Shown: positions 33,151 through 45,900 of the stretch, one piece after another | Layout: the number at the start of each line of letters is the position of its first letter | Position numbering within the stretch: the first letter of the stretch is position 1 | Origin: Cyclaneusma minus | Taxonomy: Eukaryota > Ascomycota > Leotiomycetes > Marthamycetales > Marthamycetaceae | Assembly: GCA_037179335.1 (NCBI GenBank) | Contig: JAKZHN010000041.1 | Location: 124,001 to 188,000, forward strand | Reading direction: 5' to 3' | DNA: 64,000 bases | Notes under the pieces: generated by a model | The model's input: only the letters and a program-made list of their open reading frames with translations | Databases searched by the model: none | What the model was told of the DNA's origin: nothing | Position numbers and translations under genes: made by a program

Positions 33151-33439
33151 TGAGGCTTCTAGCGGGAAAGCTTAAGTCTTAGTCGTGGACTATGTGGAGC
33201 TCGCTGGACAGCGCCAATTCTTGGTTCACCGTGGAGCTGGTAGCAGCCAAGAAACGAAGTAATGACTGGAGACGGGCTTCTGCTGTCGTTGATGATGTGA
33301 AGACGGAGGTTTCAATTCAATGGCCTGCTCTCTGACTACCTACATGTACTTAGGTAGGCCCGGGCCTTTATGCCTGAGGCACCTTTGAAGAACTAACATC
33401 CAAACCTCCAACATATGGACGTTCAGCCTCGCACGCCAA
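33151..33439. other. APH upstream region up to the AT-rich block
   Basis: A 289-bp stretch of normal base composition holding the remains of the APH promoter. No gene is present. The motif CAGCCTCGC at 33,424-33,432 is repeated just outside the other end of the block. Confidence 0.4.
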
Positions 33440-33530
33440 TAGAGACCTTTTGCAAGCTGGATTTGAGGGCTTCAATTATCTTAAATTTGGGGGCTAGACC
33501 GGATTAGGTCTAGCTGTAGGTAAATATTAA
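33440..33530 (+). repeat. Left terminal inverted repeat of the AT-rich block
   Basis: Reads TAGAGACCTTTTGCAAGC, then TGGATTTGAGGGC, CAATTATC and GGGGCTAGACCGGATTAGG. Inverted, it matches 62,925-63,011. The outer ~25 bp are identical and the inner part differs mainly by transitions plus a short indel. Confidence 0.85.
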
Positions 33531-33560
33531 AATTTAATTTCCGGTTTTCGGAGTTTTTTT

Positions 33561-34421
33561 CAGGGTACGGGAAACTAAACGGGTTTCGATAAACTATTAG
33601 TTAAAAACTATAGTTTTTAACTATCTAAAAAGGCGTTAGATTAAATAGGAATCTATAGTTTTTAAATAAAATCTAAGGGATAAAAGGGGTAAGTACTTTT
33701 ACACCTATTTTTGGTGCAAAGGTACTTCCGGGCAGCCCCGGGCCGGAGCAAATCCCGACCCCGATTCTAGCAATTAATTAATAATAATTCACCAAACGCT
33801 ATATTCGCTTATATTATTAATGGTTTTGAAAATCAAAGCTATAATCTATCCAAATATAAAATTATATTAATAAAATGCCTTGCCTTTATTCAGCCTTGCC
33901 TTTAGTATTGCTAAAAATCATTTTAAAAATTTTAATTTTAATTTTCAATAGCGCTATTTTTGACTTTTAATAATAGATCTTGGCTTTATAAAGTTTAAAA
34001 AATCCCAGAAAATATACAAAATTTTCAAAATAAAATAATATTAAAAACTTATAGAGATTTTTAATTTTATTATTTATTTAAATAAAGATAAATTTCCAAA
34101 TATTTGATTTTTACTTCAAATCACCCTTAACTTTGACACTTTTTTTTTATAAAAATTCTAGAAAATTTGATTTTAAAGCTTTTTACTCAGTTTTTTTACT
34201 ATTTTATAAATTAAGAATAGGGCTATTTTGAAATTATTGTTTTCCAACGGCGGGCTGGCCCGCGGCGCTAGTTTGCGGCGCTTTTTTTATATTTATTTTA
34301 TATTTTTTATATTTTTTAGTTTCTTAAATAAAATTACAAATCTATTTAAATAAGCGCTAAAATTAGATATATCTAATCTATATATTCCTTAAATATTAGT
34401 TTTTTAATTTCCCGTACCCTG
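33561..34421. mobile_element. hAT-type non-autonomous element, 861 bp, 8-bp TSD
   Basis: Termini are CAGGGTACGGGAAACTAAA and the inverse TTTAATTTCCCGTACCCTG. The flanks are GTTTTTTT on both sides (33553-33560 and 34422-34429). It carries the same internal segment (AAGTACTTTTACACC..GGTGCAAAGGTACTT) as the 330-bp MITE at 11.2 kb, here followed by GC-rich AGCCCCGGGCCGG. A second GC-rich hairpin (GGGCTGGCCC) lies near 34,251-34,262. The rest is heavily AT-rich, and no transposase frame survives. Confidence 0.85.
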
Positions 34422-34429
34422 GTTTTTTT

Positions 34430-35680
34430 TAAATAATTAACGCCTATTTTTTAGCAATTATTAATTGTTTTTAACTAATAAATACCGAAGCTAAAATTTT
34501 AATTATTTTATTTGTAATTGCTATAAATAGCCTAGTCTAGCAATAAAAATCAATTAGTAAAAAACTGGAATAAAAAACGCGCACTATTTAATACGTGCAT
34601 TGCAAAAATTTTGCAATTTTATTTTTTATTTCTTTTTAGCTATATTACCGCTTTAAAAAAAATTGCGATTTTTTTTAATAAATGCGCTTGATTTAGCTAT
34701 TTTGAAAATCCTTTTAATAAAAATATTAATATTAAAGGGTAGAACGAAATAATTATTTAAAAAGTAAATAACGGAGCTAATAGGTAATAAATATATTTAT
34801 AATTGGGTTTTCATTATAAAAAAGCCTTTAGCGAAGTGTAAATATACCCAAGGCTTAATATAATGGCCTGAGGTCAAGAATAGCCATAATGGTTATAGTT
34901 AAGGATAAAATAGCGCATGGATTATTGCTGGCTAATTATATTAGTGTAAGAATATTGGATTCTTTTTTGCTTGCTAAGCATAGTGATAGTAAGGAATACA
35001 AATGGCGATTTTGGCAAGATTGTTTATTAAAAATAGAGTTTAAAAAAATTAAAAAAATTAATTATAGGAATTGAATTTTAAAATTTTAAAAATTGTATAA
35101 ATTATAAAAAATAAATTATATATATTATAAATTAAATAGAGGAAATATATAAAAAAAATAGAATGGCCTGGTTAATTAGCTAGTAATTAATATAAATATT
35201 AAAGTTTATTAGCCAATATATTATATTAAAGGTTTTTGAATGAATAAATAATTTGAATTTTTTTTTAGTTTTTTTTACAATTAATTTATTATTTTATTTA
35301 AATTGTAAATTCATTGGTTTTAATAAAAGTATTAAATGCCTTATTATATATAATTTTAATTTTAAAATTAACTGGATTTTTATTATTATTTATTTATTAA
35401 ATTTTATAAACTTTTTTTTAATTTTGATTTTAATATAAATAGAGGACATTAATTATTAAGCGTTTTTTTATTTATAATTTCTAATTTAATTAAATAATTG
35501 TAGAAAAACTAAAAATTTATAGAAATTACTATAGAAATTTAAAAAAAAAAAAATTATTAGTAATCTAAACCAGGATAATGCTAAAAGCAATTTCTATATT
35601 GGCATTTTTAATTATAGCTAGAATTTTATTTGAAAGCACGCTTTTGGGTTTTTTTTAATTTAATAAATAATTAATAAATT
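34430..35680. other. Unassigned AT-rich DNA inside the block (left)
   Basis: AT-rich sequence with no recognisable retrotransposon relic. A 61-codon frame at 34,889-35,074 (+) is less decayed than its surroundings but matches nothing I know. This may be the left internal part of the original TIR element. Confidence 0.35.
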
Positions 35681-35940
35681 TGTCGGAACCACTGCAACAC
35701 CATGTCGGGTATTGGGGTTACGTAGATTGCGGACCGGCTAGCGGTCCGCAAACCCCTTGGCACCTTATCCCTGTAGCTATCTTTGTAGGACGGAGAGTAT
35801 ATAGCTTAAAAAGCTTTTTATCTTTCCGTCCTTAACCAAAAATTAATTAATTATTTACTATTTTATATTTAAATATATATTTTTTTATTTATATTATAAT
35901 AAATTAAATATTAATTAGTACTCCTTTTACTAAAAAATAC
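35681..35940 (+). repeat. Probable LTR, little affected by RIP
   Basis: It starts TGTCGGAACCACTGCAAC and contains an 8-bp-stem palindrome GCGGACCG-GCTAG-CGGTCCGC, a TATA-like GAGAGTATATAGC and a CTTTTTATCTTTCCGTCC tract. It then turns AT-rich and may end at TACA near 35,941, followed by ATTGGCTAGAACC as a possible primer-binding site. TG start and promoter-like order suggest an LTR in + orientation. It could be the 5' LTR of the outer copia element or a solo LTR. No mate was found. Confidence 0.5.
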
Positions 35941-38429
35941 AAATTGGCTAGAACCATTTTAAAAAAATATTGCCTGCCTTATACCGTAATATATTAAACT
36001 CCTCTGACTATTTTATTTAATACTACGCTTTGAATAAACCCGTAAAAAAAGCAGAATCCCTTTAAAAAAGCAATTTTTTAAACTACAATTTGGATAAGCT
36101 TTTAAAAGCTAAATTTATATCTATTATATATTGATTTTCCTTAAGAATACTTTTCTTTAAACCCTTATTAATTTAGGCAAATATTTTTTAATTAATATTT
36201 TTTTTAAAATTCCTTATTTTATTTTTAATCCGAATTATATTAAATTTATAGCTAAAAAAACTTGACCTTAATAAAAACAGCAAGCCAATTTTTAATCTAT
36301 TTTTTTTTCGTTTTTTCCCAATAATGCCCGCCAATATTCGCATTATTGATAAAGCTTTTTTATATATTTCTTAAAGCAATTCGAAAGGCAAAAATCAAAA
36401 TTTAAACAATAATATATTTAATATTTTAAATTGCAACAATTTTAAAGAAAATACTACCGGCCAGCCTATATTTCAAATACCAATTTTTCAATTTTTTGAA
36501 TTTTCTATAATTGTTTAAGCATTTGCTATACAATTAATTTTTAAAGAAAAATCAGGATTATAAACACTATATTAGCGGATTATTTACCGGCATTTGAAAT
36601 AGCAATAACAAGCCTTTTATAATTAGAATCAATAATATTATTTTTAATTCACCGTTTAATTTTACTTTCGATTATTTTTAACTTTTTAACTTTTTAATTT
36701 AATTTATAAATATATTTTTGAATATTTATAATTCCGGATTTTAATATAGCCTAATTTTTACAATTTTAAATAATATTATAAATGCCCCAGCTAATGATTT
36801 AATTTCCGAAAAAGCTATTTATATTAAATAAATTAAAGGATATTATTATTTTAAATTTAGCTTTTTAAATAATTATGCGTAAATTAATAAATAAATTATC
36901 GCCGCCTTTTTTTATATTTACAATCAAATCCAGTTTTTTAGCCAAGAATTTATTTATAAAAAATTATAAAAATAAATACAAATCGATTTTAAAAGCTAAA
37001 CCGGTATATTATTTGCCAATATCCCATTTTTGTTTTTATAATAAATTATAGTATTCCTTTACTAAAAGAAAATTTATATTAAAAGCTACAATAAATATCT
37101 ATAACTCGCCAAAGCTTTTGCAATTGCTATAAATGCCTAAAAACCATTATTATAGCCTATAAAACAATTGAAGAAAATAAAAACATTAAAATGACTATAT
37201 TTACCAAAGCTATTTTAAATATATAAAATATTAAAAACCCGCTAAATTCTTTTTAAGTATTCTCAATTGCAATTATGCTATTTTAAATAAAAATCCCGGC
37301 TTTTTATTTGCAAATACAATTACTATTAATGATAAAATTTATATACCAATAAATTTCGGCCTTTAAATTTAAAATATTGCTTTAAAAGCGAATTTTGATT
37401 TAAATATATAAATGCTTAAATTTATTTGCAGCGCCAATAATAATACAAACGCCAATTTTACTAATTTCCTTTTTTAAAGCATTAAAAATAAATTTGCTAA
37501 AGCTCTAAATATTTAAAATACCTAGCAATTAAGCCAAATATTGCAATTTGTCTAATTTTTACAATATAATTAATATTTAAAATCAAATTAAAATATTTAT
37601 TAAAATATCTATAAATTAAATTAGCAGTAAAATTACTATTAGCAATAATTAGCAACTTTTTTTATATAGCCTTTAAATAATTTCTGCAAATATAAAATAT
37701 TATATAATGTTTTTGCCGATTTCAATTAAATTTAAATATTATTAAATTGCAATATTTAATTTATAATATTTGCTTTTATATTGCAAATAAATAAAAATAT
37801 TTTAGAATAATTTGGCAATTTTGTAAAGCTTTATTTAAATAATTTTGCTAAATATAATGGCAAGCTATTAAATATTTTAAATTATAAATTATAAATTTTT
37901 CTCGCCAATTGCTAAAATATTGGCCTTTTTATAAAAAAAGAATTTTAAAGCTTTTTTATTATATTAATAAATAAAGCGCTTTAATTTTTTTTATTTTTAA
38001 AAAGGAGTATTATATTAAAAAATCATTTTAAAATTTAAAAAGCATTTTAAAACCAAAGCCAATTAGCAGAAATATATTATTATATAGCAGAATTTGCATT
38101 TATACAATATATTTAAAATTTGAAAAAAATAAAAGCAAATTTTTTATATATTGCTTTAAGCTTTTATTTAAAAAAAAATTATTATTTATATTGGTTTTGG
38201 CGCCAATTATAATAAAAACAAGCTTCCCTATAAAGCTTATTAATGCCTATTTTAGCGTAAAAAAATACAAATTTGGAATTTTTAAAGTTTTTAGCTTTGA
38301 AATTTATATAAATTTTATTAATTATGCCTAAATTTATAATCTGAAAAAATATAATTAATATTATATTAATAGTAAATATTAAAAATCTATTACGGCAGCT
38401 TAAAGGCAAGGCAAAGGTTAGGATAGAAT

Positions 38430-38656
38430 AATTATTACACGGGGGCGAGGAGGGTGCCCGCAGGGCACCCCACGAGGCACGTGCGCTAAGGGCGCGCAGA
38501 AAGAGAGCGTTGCTTATTAAAAAAACTAAGCAAGGCTTTTAATATATAATATTTAGGCATTACTATGTTTATTTAAAAAATAGCAGCTATTTTTTATAAT
38601 TAAAAAATATATATAATATATTTTATTTACCAATTTATTTTTGGCCATTATAATAA
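38430..38656 (+). repeat. 5' LTR of the gypsy element (GC island retained)
   Basis: It begins about ATAATTATTACACGGGGG and holds the hairpin GGGTGCC-CGCA-GGGCACCC (38,450-38,469). It continues GCTTATTAAAAAAACTAAGC and ends near TTGGCCATTATAATA. It aligns end to end with 51,832-52,060, almost every difference being C-to-T or G-to-A in the second copy. Boundaries are good to about 10 bp, and no clean TSD was recognised. Confidence 0.75.
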
Positions 38657-41600
38657 AATAGCCGTTTTTATTTTAAAAGGCAATAATTTGGCAAAACAAT
38701 AATTATTTAATTTATTAGCTATAAATTTAGCAATAAGGTTATTTATAAAAGTTTTGTTAAAAGCTTTAAAAATTAATTTTGCCCAATTTTAAAAAGGCTC
38801 AATATTAATAGCAATGCTGGCAAAATTTATAGGCTAATTTAAAAAATTATATTTAATAAAGGCAATAATATATTTATTAATAATATTAATAAATGCATTA
38901 CCAATATTAATAATTAAGGCGCTTTAGCCAAAAACACAGGCATATTATATAAAAGCAAAATTAATTAAGCTTTTGCTTTTATTTTTAATTTAATTTAAAA
39001 TTAAGCAAATTTAAATTTTAATACTTCTGCAGCTAATTAATAAATTATTTAAAAATTTAAAGCCAAAAAAATTGCGAAATTATAAGCCAAAATTATAATT
39101 TTCATTTATAAATATAATTTATTTAGGTTAAATTTCAATAATAAGCAATTAATTATTAAAAGGTTTTATATGCCCAAAGACTTTTATATATTAAATATTA
39201 AATTATATTATATATATCAATATTATAAATACTTTAATTGCCTATAAAATTATTTTAATGCGTAATTTTTTTTTAGAAACTAATATAATTTATATAATTT
39301 ATATTTTAATTATAGTTAAAGGCTATATATATATATTATATAATAATATTATTAAAAACAAATTTAAAAATTTAATATTAAATATAATAAATTTAAAGCA
39401 ATAATATATATTATATATATTAAACTAATTTATTAAAAAAGTTTAAAAAAAACTTAAAAAAACTATTGCAAAATCAATAGTTTATTTTTTTATATAAAAA
39501 AATATGCTTTTTATATTTTTTAATAATTAATTTATTTTTAAGCTTTGCAACAATATTAAATAAAATTTTATTTTTTAATAAAGCTATTAATTATAAATTA
39601 ATATATAACATATATTTAATGTAGCTAAAAATATTAAGCATAAAAATAGGCTTAATTTTTAATTTAAAACCAAAAATATATTTAAGACAAATAATTTAAA
39701 AAAGCAATATAATAATGATAATAAATTATAATATTTATATAATATTTTAAAAAATAATATAGAAATTTAATATTAATTTAATTGCAAAAATAAAAAAACG
39801 GCTATTATTAAAATAAAGGCTGATAATATAATTAAAATTAATACCCGCGTTTTTTATATTTTAATTGTAATTTTAATAATTATAATTTAGCTAATTATAT
39901 TTTTTAAAAAAAAGTATATTAAAATTATTAAAAACTTAAATATAAAGCCTATAAATATAAATAGCCCGGTAATAAAGCATATATTTTAAATAACAATGGC
40001 TTTGGTAATTATTTTTAAAAAAAAGCCCAATTATATAAAAATAGCTTTAATTGTAATTATAATTATAATTATCATTATAATAATTATAATTTAAATAAAT
40101 ATCATCAAGCCCTTTTTATAAAATCCGCAAATAAGATTTTTGATTTTATAAATTATAAATATAAATATAATAATTAGAAAAAAAAGAATTGCCAATAATT
40201 GCCTAATTTAATATTTTTATATAAAATAAAAATATATAATAATTAATATTTAAAATATAATTTCCGTTTTTATTTTATTAATAGTAAATTAAATAAAAAT
40301 TTTATATTATTAATATTTATAAAAGAAATTGGTATATATGCATAATATTTATAAATTTGCTTTTTTAATAAAAATAAAGTAAAAATAAAATAATACTATA
40401 ATAGTTTTATTAAATTTTCTAATAATAAAAATAATATAAAAATTTAAAGCATTAAAATATATAAAATATTTGCATATTTATATAATTTGCTTTTAAATAT
40501 GCTTTGGTTTAAATAAGCAAATAATAAATATCATAATTGAGCTAAAACTAGCTTTATTTATAAATGCCAAATTAAATATAAAATTATTGCTTAAAATAAG
40601 CTGGATAAATTAAAAAAGCTAAATGCAATAATTTATATTTTAAATATAATAAATAAAAAATTGTTATATATAAAATGTTTTACATTTAAAAGCTGAAAAT
40701 ATAATATTAAATTATATAAAATAATATTTAATAAAATAAACAAAAAGCTATTTTTTATCAAAAATATTGCAAATCTAAATAAAAATCCTATTATATATAT
40801 ATTGGGCAAAATATTAAAATTTTAGCAAAATAAAACTGGATTTTAATATAATTTCAAAGCTGTAAATTATTAAGCATTAAAAATATTTGCGAAAAATATA
40901 TAGCAAAATTCAAATTAAGGCTAAAATAAAAAATTAAAATATTATAAATTAAAAAGACTTAAGCTATTTTAATAATAGTTTTAATATATAAAAAGTTGGT
41001 ATATTATTTGTATATTTTAATTAGGATTATACTATAAAATTAAGGCAGATTTATTTTATTAATTTATTTATAAATTATTTAAAAAGCAATTAATTACGCT
41101 AAAAAAATATGCTAATAAAAGGCTGAATTTGCAAATTAAAAAACCTAGCAAAAGCTTTTATACTATTTATATTTGAAAAAATAATAGCTTACGCTTATAT
41201 ATTAATTATAAGAAATTAAATATTATTATTATTAAAAATTATTGCTTATTTTCTTTAATTAATAAATTTTTAGCTAAATTGGAAAAAAGCTGAAATTTGT
41301 ATTAAGCTGGATTTTAAAAATATATATTATAGAATTTATATATAAAAGGAAAATAAATAAAATATAGCTATTTTAAATATTTGGTAATACTATTTAAATT
41401 AGCAAATATATTAGCTATATTTTAAATTTATATAAATATAGCATTTAAGGAATTTTTAAATATTATTATAATAATTTATTTTAATAATATTTTAATTTAT
41501 TTGGAAAACCCTAGCAAATATAAGAAGTATATAAAAGCTATATTTAAAAAGCTATAAAAATATTTGGTTTGTATATAATAAAGAAAAAGATTTTATTTTT

Positions 41601-42780
41601 AGGATTTATAATAAAAGAAATATATATATATATAAAGCCGGAAAAGATATGCGCTATTTAAAAATAGCTTATATTAATTATATATATAAAATTGAAATTG
41701 TTTTTAAAATAAGCTTATTTTTATAAATAATTTATTTTAAAATATGATAAGCTTATATTGCCTATAATTAATTTGCTTATTAATAATATAAATAATAATA
41801 AAAAGGCTTATTTAAATAGCTTTTAAAAGCGTAAAAGGCTTTTTAGCGTATTAAAAATACATTTGCAAATAAGCCAATATTGCAATATTTTAAATTTATA
41901 AAATATTTACAAATTATATATAATATTTTTAAATTTGCAATACTGGGAATTTCAAAGCAATTTAAAAATTTAAGTAATTTAATGCAATATTATTAATATT
42001 TAATAGCTTTTTAATTTTGTAAATCAATTGGCGCAAAATTAATATATTAAATATATAATATTAAATTGCTTGCAATTATATATTTTTTTAATATTGGAAG
42101 CAATATATTAAAAGCGTATATTATAAGATTTAAATGCTTTTAAATTATAATAATTTGCATTATTTCATAAATGCAAAAAGATTTAATAAATATTAAGCAA
42201 AATAGGCTATAGAATTAAAGTTTAAAATTTTAAAATTAAATATATTGCAGAAATTAAAAACTCCGCTAAGTTTTTATTTTATAGGCCAAATTAGAAAAAA
42301 GCAATAAAAAATACTTAAGCAAATTTTATTATTATTAATATTATAATAAAAGCTTTGCTATTTATTTAATTATATACTAAATACATAATTTTTAAAAAAT
42401 ATAGCTGCTTTTATAAATACGGTAATTATATTTTAATTAACATTATTAAATTAGAAAATTAATATTGCACGCTTTATTTGCGTATTATAAATACAAATTT
42501 TTAAATAAAAAATTATATTTTATTTAAGCTATAAAAGCCTAAAAGCCAAAATAATTAAAGCAAGCTTTATAGTTATTTTTAAAGCTTAAAGAAATAATAA
42601 ATATATAGCGAAAATACAAAGCTAATTTATATTGCGCAAAAATAAATAATGGTAATTTAAAAATAATATATTATATAAAAAAAGCAAATTATCTATTTTT
42701 GCGGTAAATATATTACGTAATAAAGTTTTATATATTTATTATAATAATAAACTAATAAGCTATTTTAAAATAAATTAAAT

Positions 42781-42995
42781 TATCTAACCAGCTGCAGCAA
42801 GAGCTTTAGGCATCATGGTAGCAGCCAGGGTGGCCCGTGCCCCCATGGCTGCCGCTAGCGCCAAGATCTGGGAATGGCCTTAAGGAGAGCGGCAACGAGC
42901 CAGCCTTCCTTTCTTAGATATAATTAATAGTATATTAACGAATCCTAAATTGCATATGCAATTTGTTTTATTTGTTTAGCTTTAGTAAACTAATA
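42781..42995 (+). repeat. 5' LTR of copia-1 (215 bp)
   Basis: It begins TATCTAACCAGCTGCAGC and ends GTAAACTAATA. It keeps a GC-rich part (GGTGGCCCGTGCCCCCATGG). Compared with 48,528-48,740 almost all differences are transitions. The ancestral TG...CA ends have become TA...TA. Confidence 0.9.
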
Positions 42996-45900
42996 TTAAT
43001 TAGCGTTTTTTTTATTAAAAATAGCAAATTTGCAAAGTTATTAAAAAAGAAATTGCGCAAATGCAGCTATGCTAGTTGATTTTTTTAAAAGGCGCAAAAA
43101 TCTTAAAATTCCTTAAATCATAATATTAATAATTAAAGTATAAATAGCCAGCTTTGTTTTTTTTATTATTGGCGCATTTTATCACGGCTACCTGGTTGCT
43201 TTTAAATATATCGTTTTTAAAATTCTTATTTAATATTTTTTAATATTTTTTAGCAAAGCAATAATAATTAATAAATTGCGCCTTTTATTTGCAGCCTTAT
43301 TTAAAAGCTTTAATATAGCTTAAATTAAGCTATATCCAAATTTTATTTTTTTAAATTTGTATTATTTAAATTTGCAATATCCAAATCTAAGTTTATTAAA
43401 ATTAGCTTTAAATTTCCGCTAGGCAAAAGCTTGTATTTAATACCCTTGCCTAGCATTTAAAAACCCTAATAGCCAGCTAATATAGGTTGGCAGCTGCAAA
43501 ATTGCCCAATATATTTTTAATACCCTTATTTAACCTTTTTTAAAATAATATTTTTTATAGCGCCTAATTTATATAATTAGCTATATTAAATTTGACGATT
43601 ATAGCTTTTAAAAATAAGAAAGCGGATAATAAAATTTATTTTTATCCAATTTTATATATTCCTAAAATAAACCTCCGGTATATAAAAGATTATAATCCTA
43701 TAAATTTTAATATTAAGAATAAAATTATTTATATTAAGCCTATATTAAATATTATAATTTTGGACTAATATAAAAAAAAGCAAAAACAAGGAATAATTGG
43801 AATAGCGTTATAAATATTATACCAAAACCATTTTAAAAACTGGTTATTGGAAATATTTAAAGTTATAAGCAGCAATATTAAAAAGGTTACTAAAATATTT
43901 TTTAAAAAATATGTGATTTTTATTAAGCAATAAAAAAGCAATAAATTAGCTAATTTTTTATTTAATTTGGCTATTAAATTAAATAATTTATAGGAATGGT
44001 TAATGGATAAATTAAATAAAAAGCGGATTGTATATAAAGAAAATCCAATACTAAAAAGAATCGCCAGAGGCATTTATGGAAAGCCTAGTAACCCTTTTTT
44101 TATTTTTTTTTAAAAAAACTAATAAAATTCCCAACCTTGCAAATCTTTTTTTAGCCAGGATATTTAGCAGATTTCCAAAATCCAGAATTTAGCAAATTAA
44201 GAAATTTATAAAAGTTAACCAATTTTGGGAAAAATTCCAAATTTAGCAGCCATTATATAAACAAGCCTTAATTTAGCCACGCTTAAAAAATGCTTTATAT
44301 TAAAAGAATATACCAGAATTTTTAAAAATTTCTTATAAAGCCATTCCGGATTCTAAAACAACTTTTAATATAATATCCCGCTATTTCTCTCCGGAATTCA
44401 AATACTATTTTTAAAAATATTATATATTATCCCCCTTTTTTTGGCTTATTAATATTATAAGAAAATGGAAGCCTAATTTATTTAAATTTTGGCATAAATA
44501 ATAAGAATAATTATAAAGCCAGAAACAGAATTATGGATATTAGTAAAGTATATTAGGAAAAAAACCGCTATAATAATAAGCTATTGAATATTTTGGATAC
44601 CAAGCTTTAAAAGCTTTATAACATATATAACAAAGCTGGTATTTCGGAAATGAATTATATTATAATTTATTTATATATATTAATTAATACGGCTAGGAAA
44701 TATTATAACCGCTTTTTGGTATATATGGGATATTTATTTAATAAAATAATTAAATTTACCAAAGCCAAATTTAAAATTAAAGTCAATAAAATAAAATACT
44801 GAAATTTATAGGCTAATATTAGCTTTTGCAAAACTATTGCAAACAATTCAAGCAAATTTAGAATAAAATGCCTGGATTTAATATTAAATAATGTTTAAAA
44901 AATTCAGCCAAATTTTGGTTTTAAATACCAATTAGATAAGGCCATTAGTAATTAGCTTTATAAAGGTATTTAAAAAATTCCAGATTATAAATGGGTTTTT
45001 TTGAATTTATAGCCAAATTATAAAGATTTGGTAGCCTAAATCCTTTTAGCTATTTTTAATAAAATAAAACTTAATGGCAGCTTTATTAACCAATTTAATA
45101 TTTATATTTATTTCGGATTGTGCAATTATGGTTTAAAATCCTTTAACCATTTATTTTATAATGCAGCTTTGTTATTTTAATCTTAGTATTTCCAAAATAA
45201 TAAAATAAATAAAAAGTCAAATTATTTAGGTATAATTTTGGTAAATAAATTTTATATTTATTATATTAACAGAAAAATATATAGGGCCATTTATAAATGT
45301 ATTTATTTCAGCCAAATTTAATAATAAAAAAAAGCTATTAGACATTTAATAAAAATTGAGTTAAGGAGAATTTATAGGAATTAGGGCTATATTAGTATAA
45401 TTTTTTTTTAAATTTAATGCGGATAAGGATCTTAAAATGGAAGCCCTAGAATAGATTATTAAATATTGCCATTAATATTAAATTTATAGCAAATTTTTAG
45501 TACGCTTTAAATTTAATATTAATAAAAAAATCAAACTTAATACTAAAAATTTAATAAATATTTTCCAATAAAAAAGCTATTATATTATTTATATTATAAA
45601 TACAGCTATTGGATTTTAGGCAGTAAAAAGTATACTATTTTAATATATAAAAATGGTTTAGCAGGCTGTTAAATTATGCTGGATTAATATTTATCTAGGC
45701 CTATTTAATCTATTAATTGCAAATGCTAGAATGGAATTTATTAGCAAAAAGTTTCAAGCCTAAATTGCCTTTAAAAAAAATTAAATAAAAATTATACTAA
45801 TAAAAGCCTATTAAAATTTTAAATAAAATAAATGCTATTATGCAATTTTTAAAAAAGCTATTATGCAATTTTTAAAAAAGCTATTAAAATTATTTTTAAT

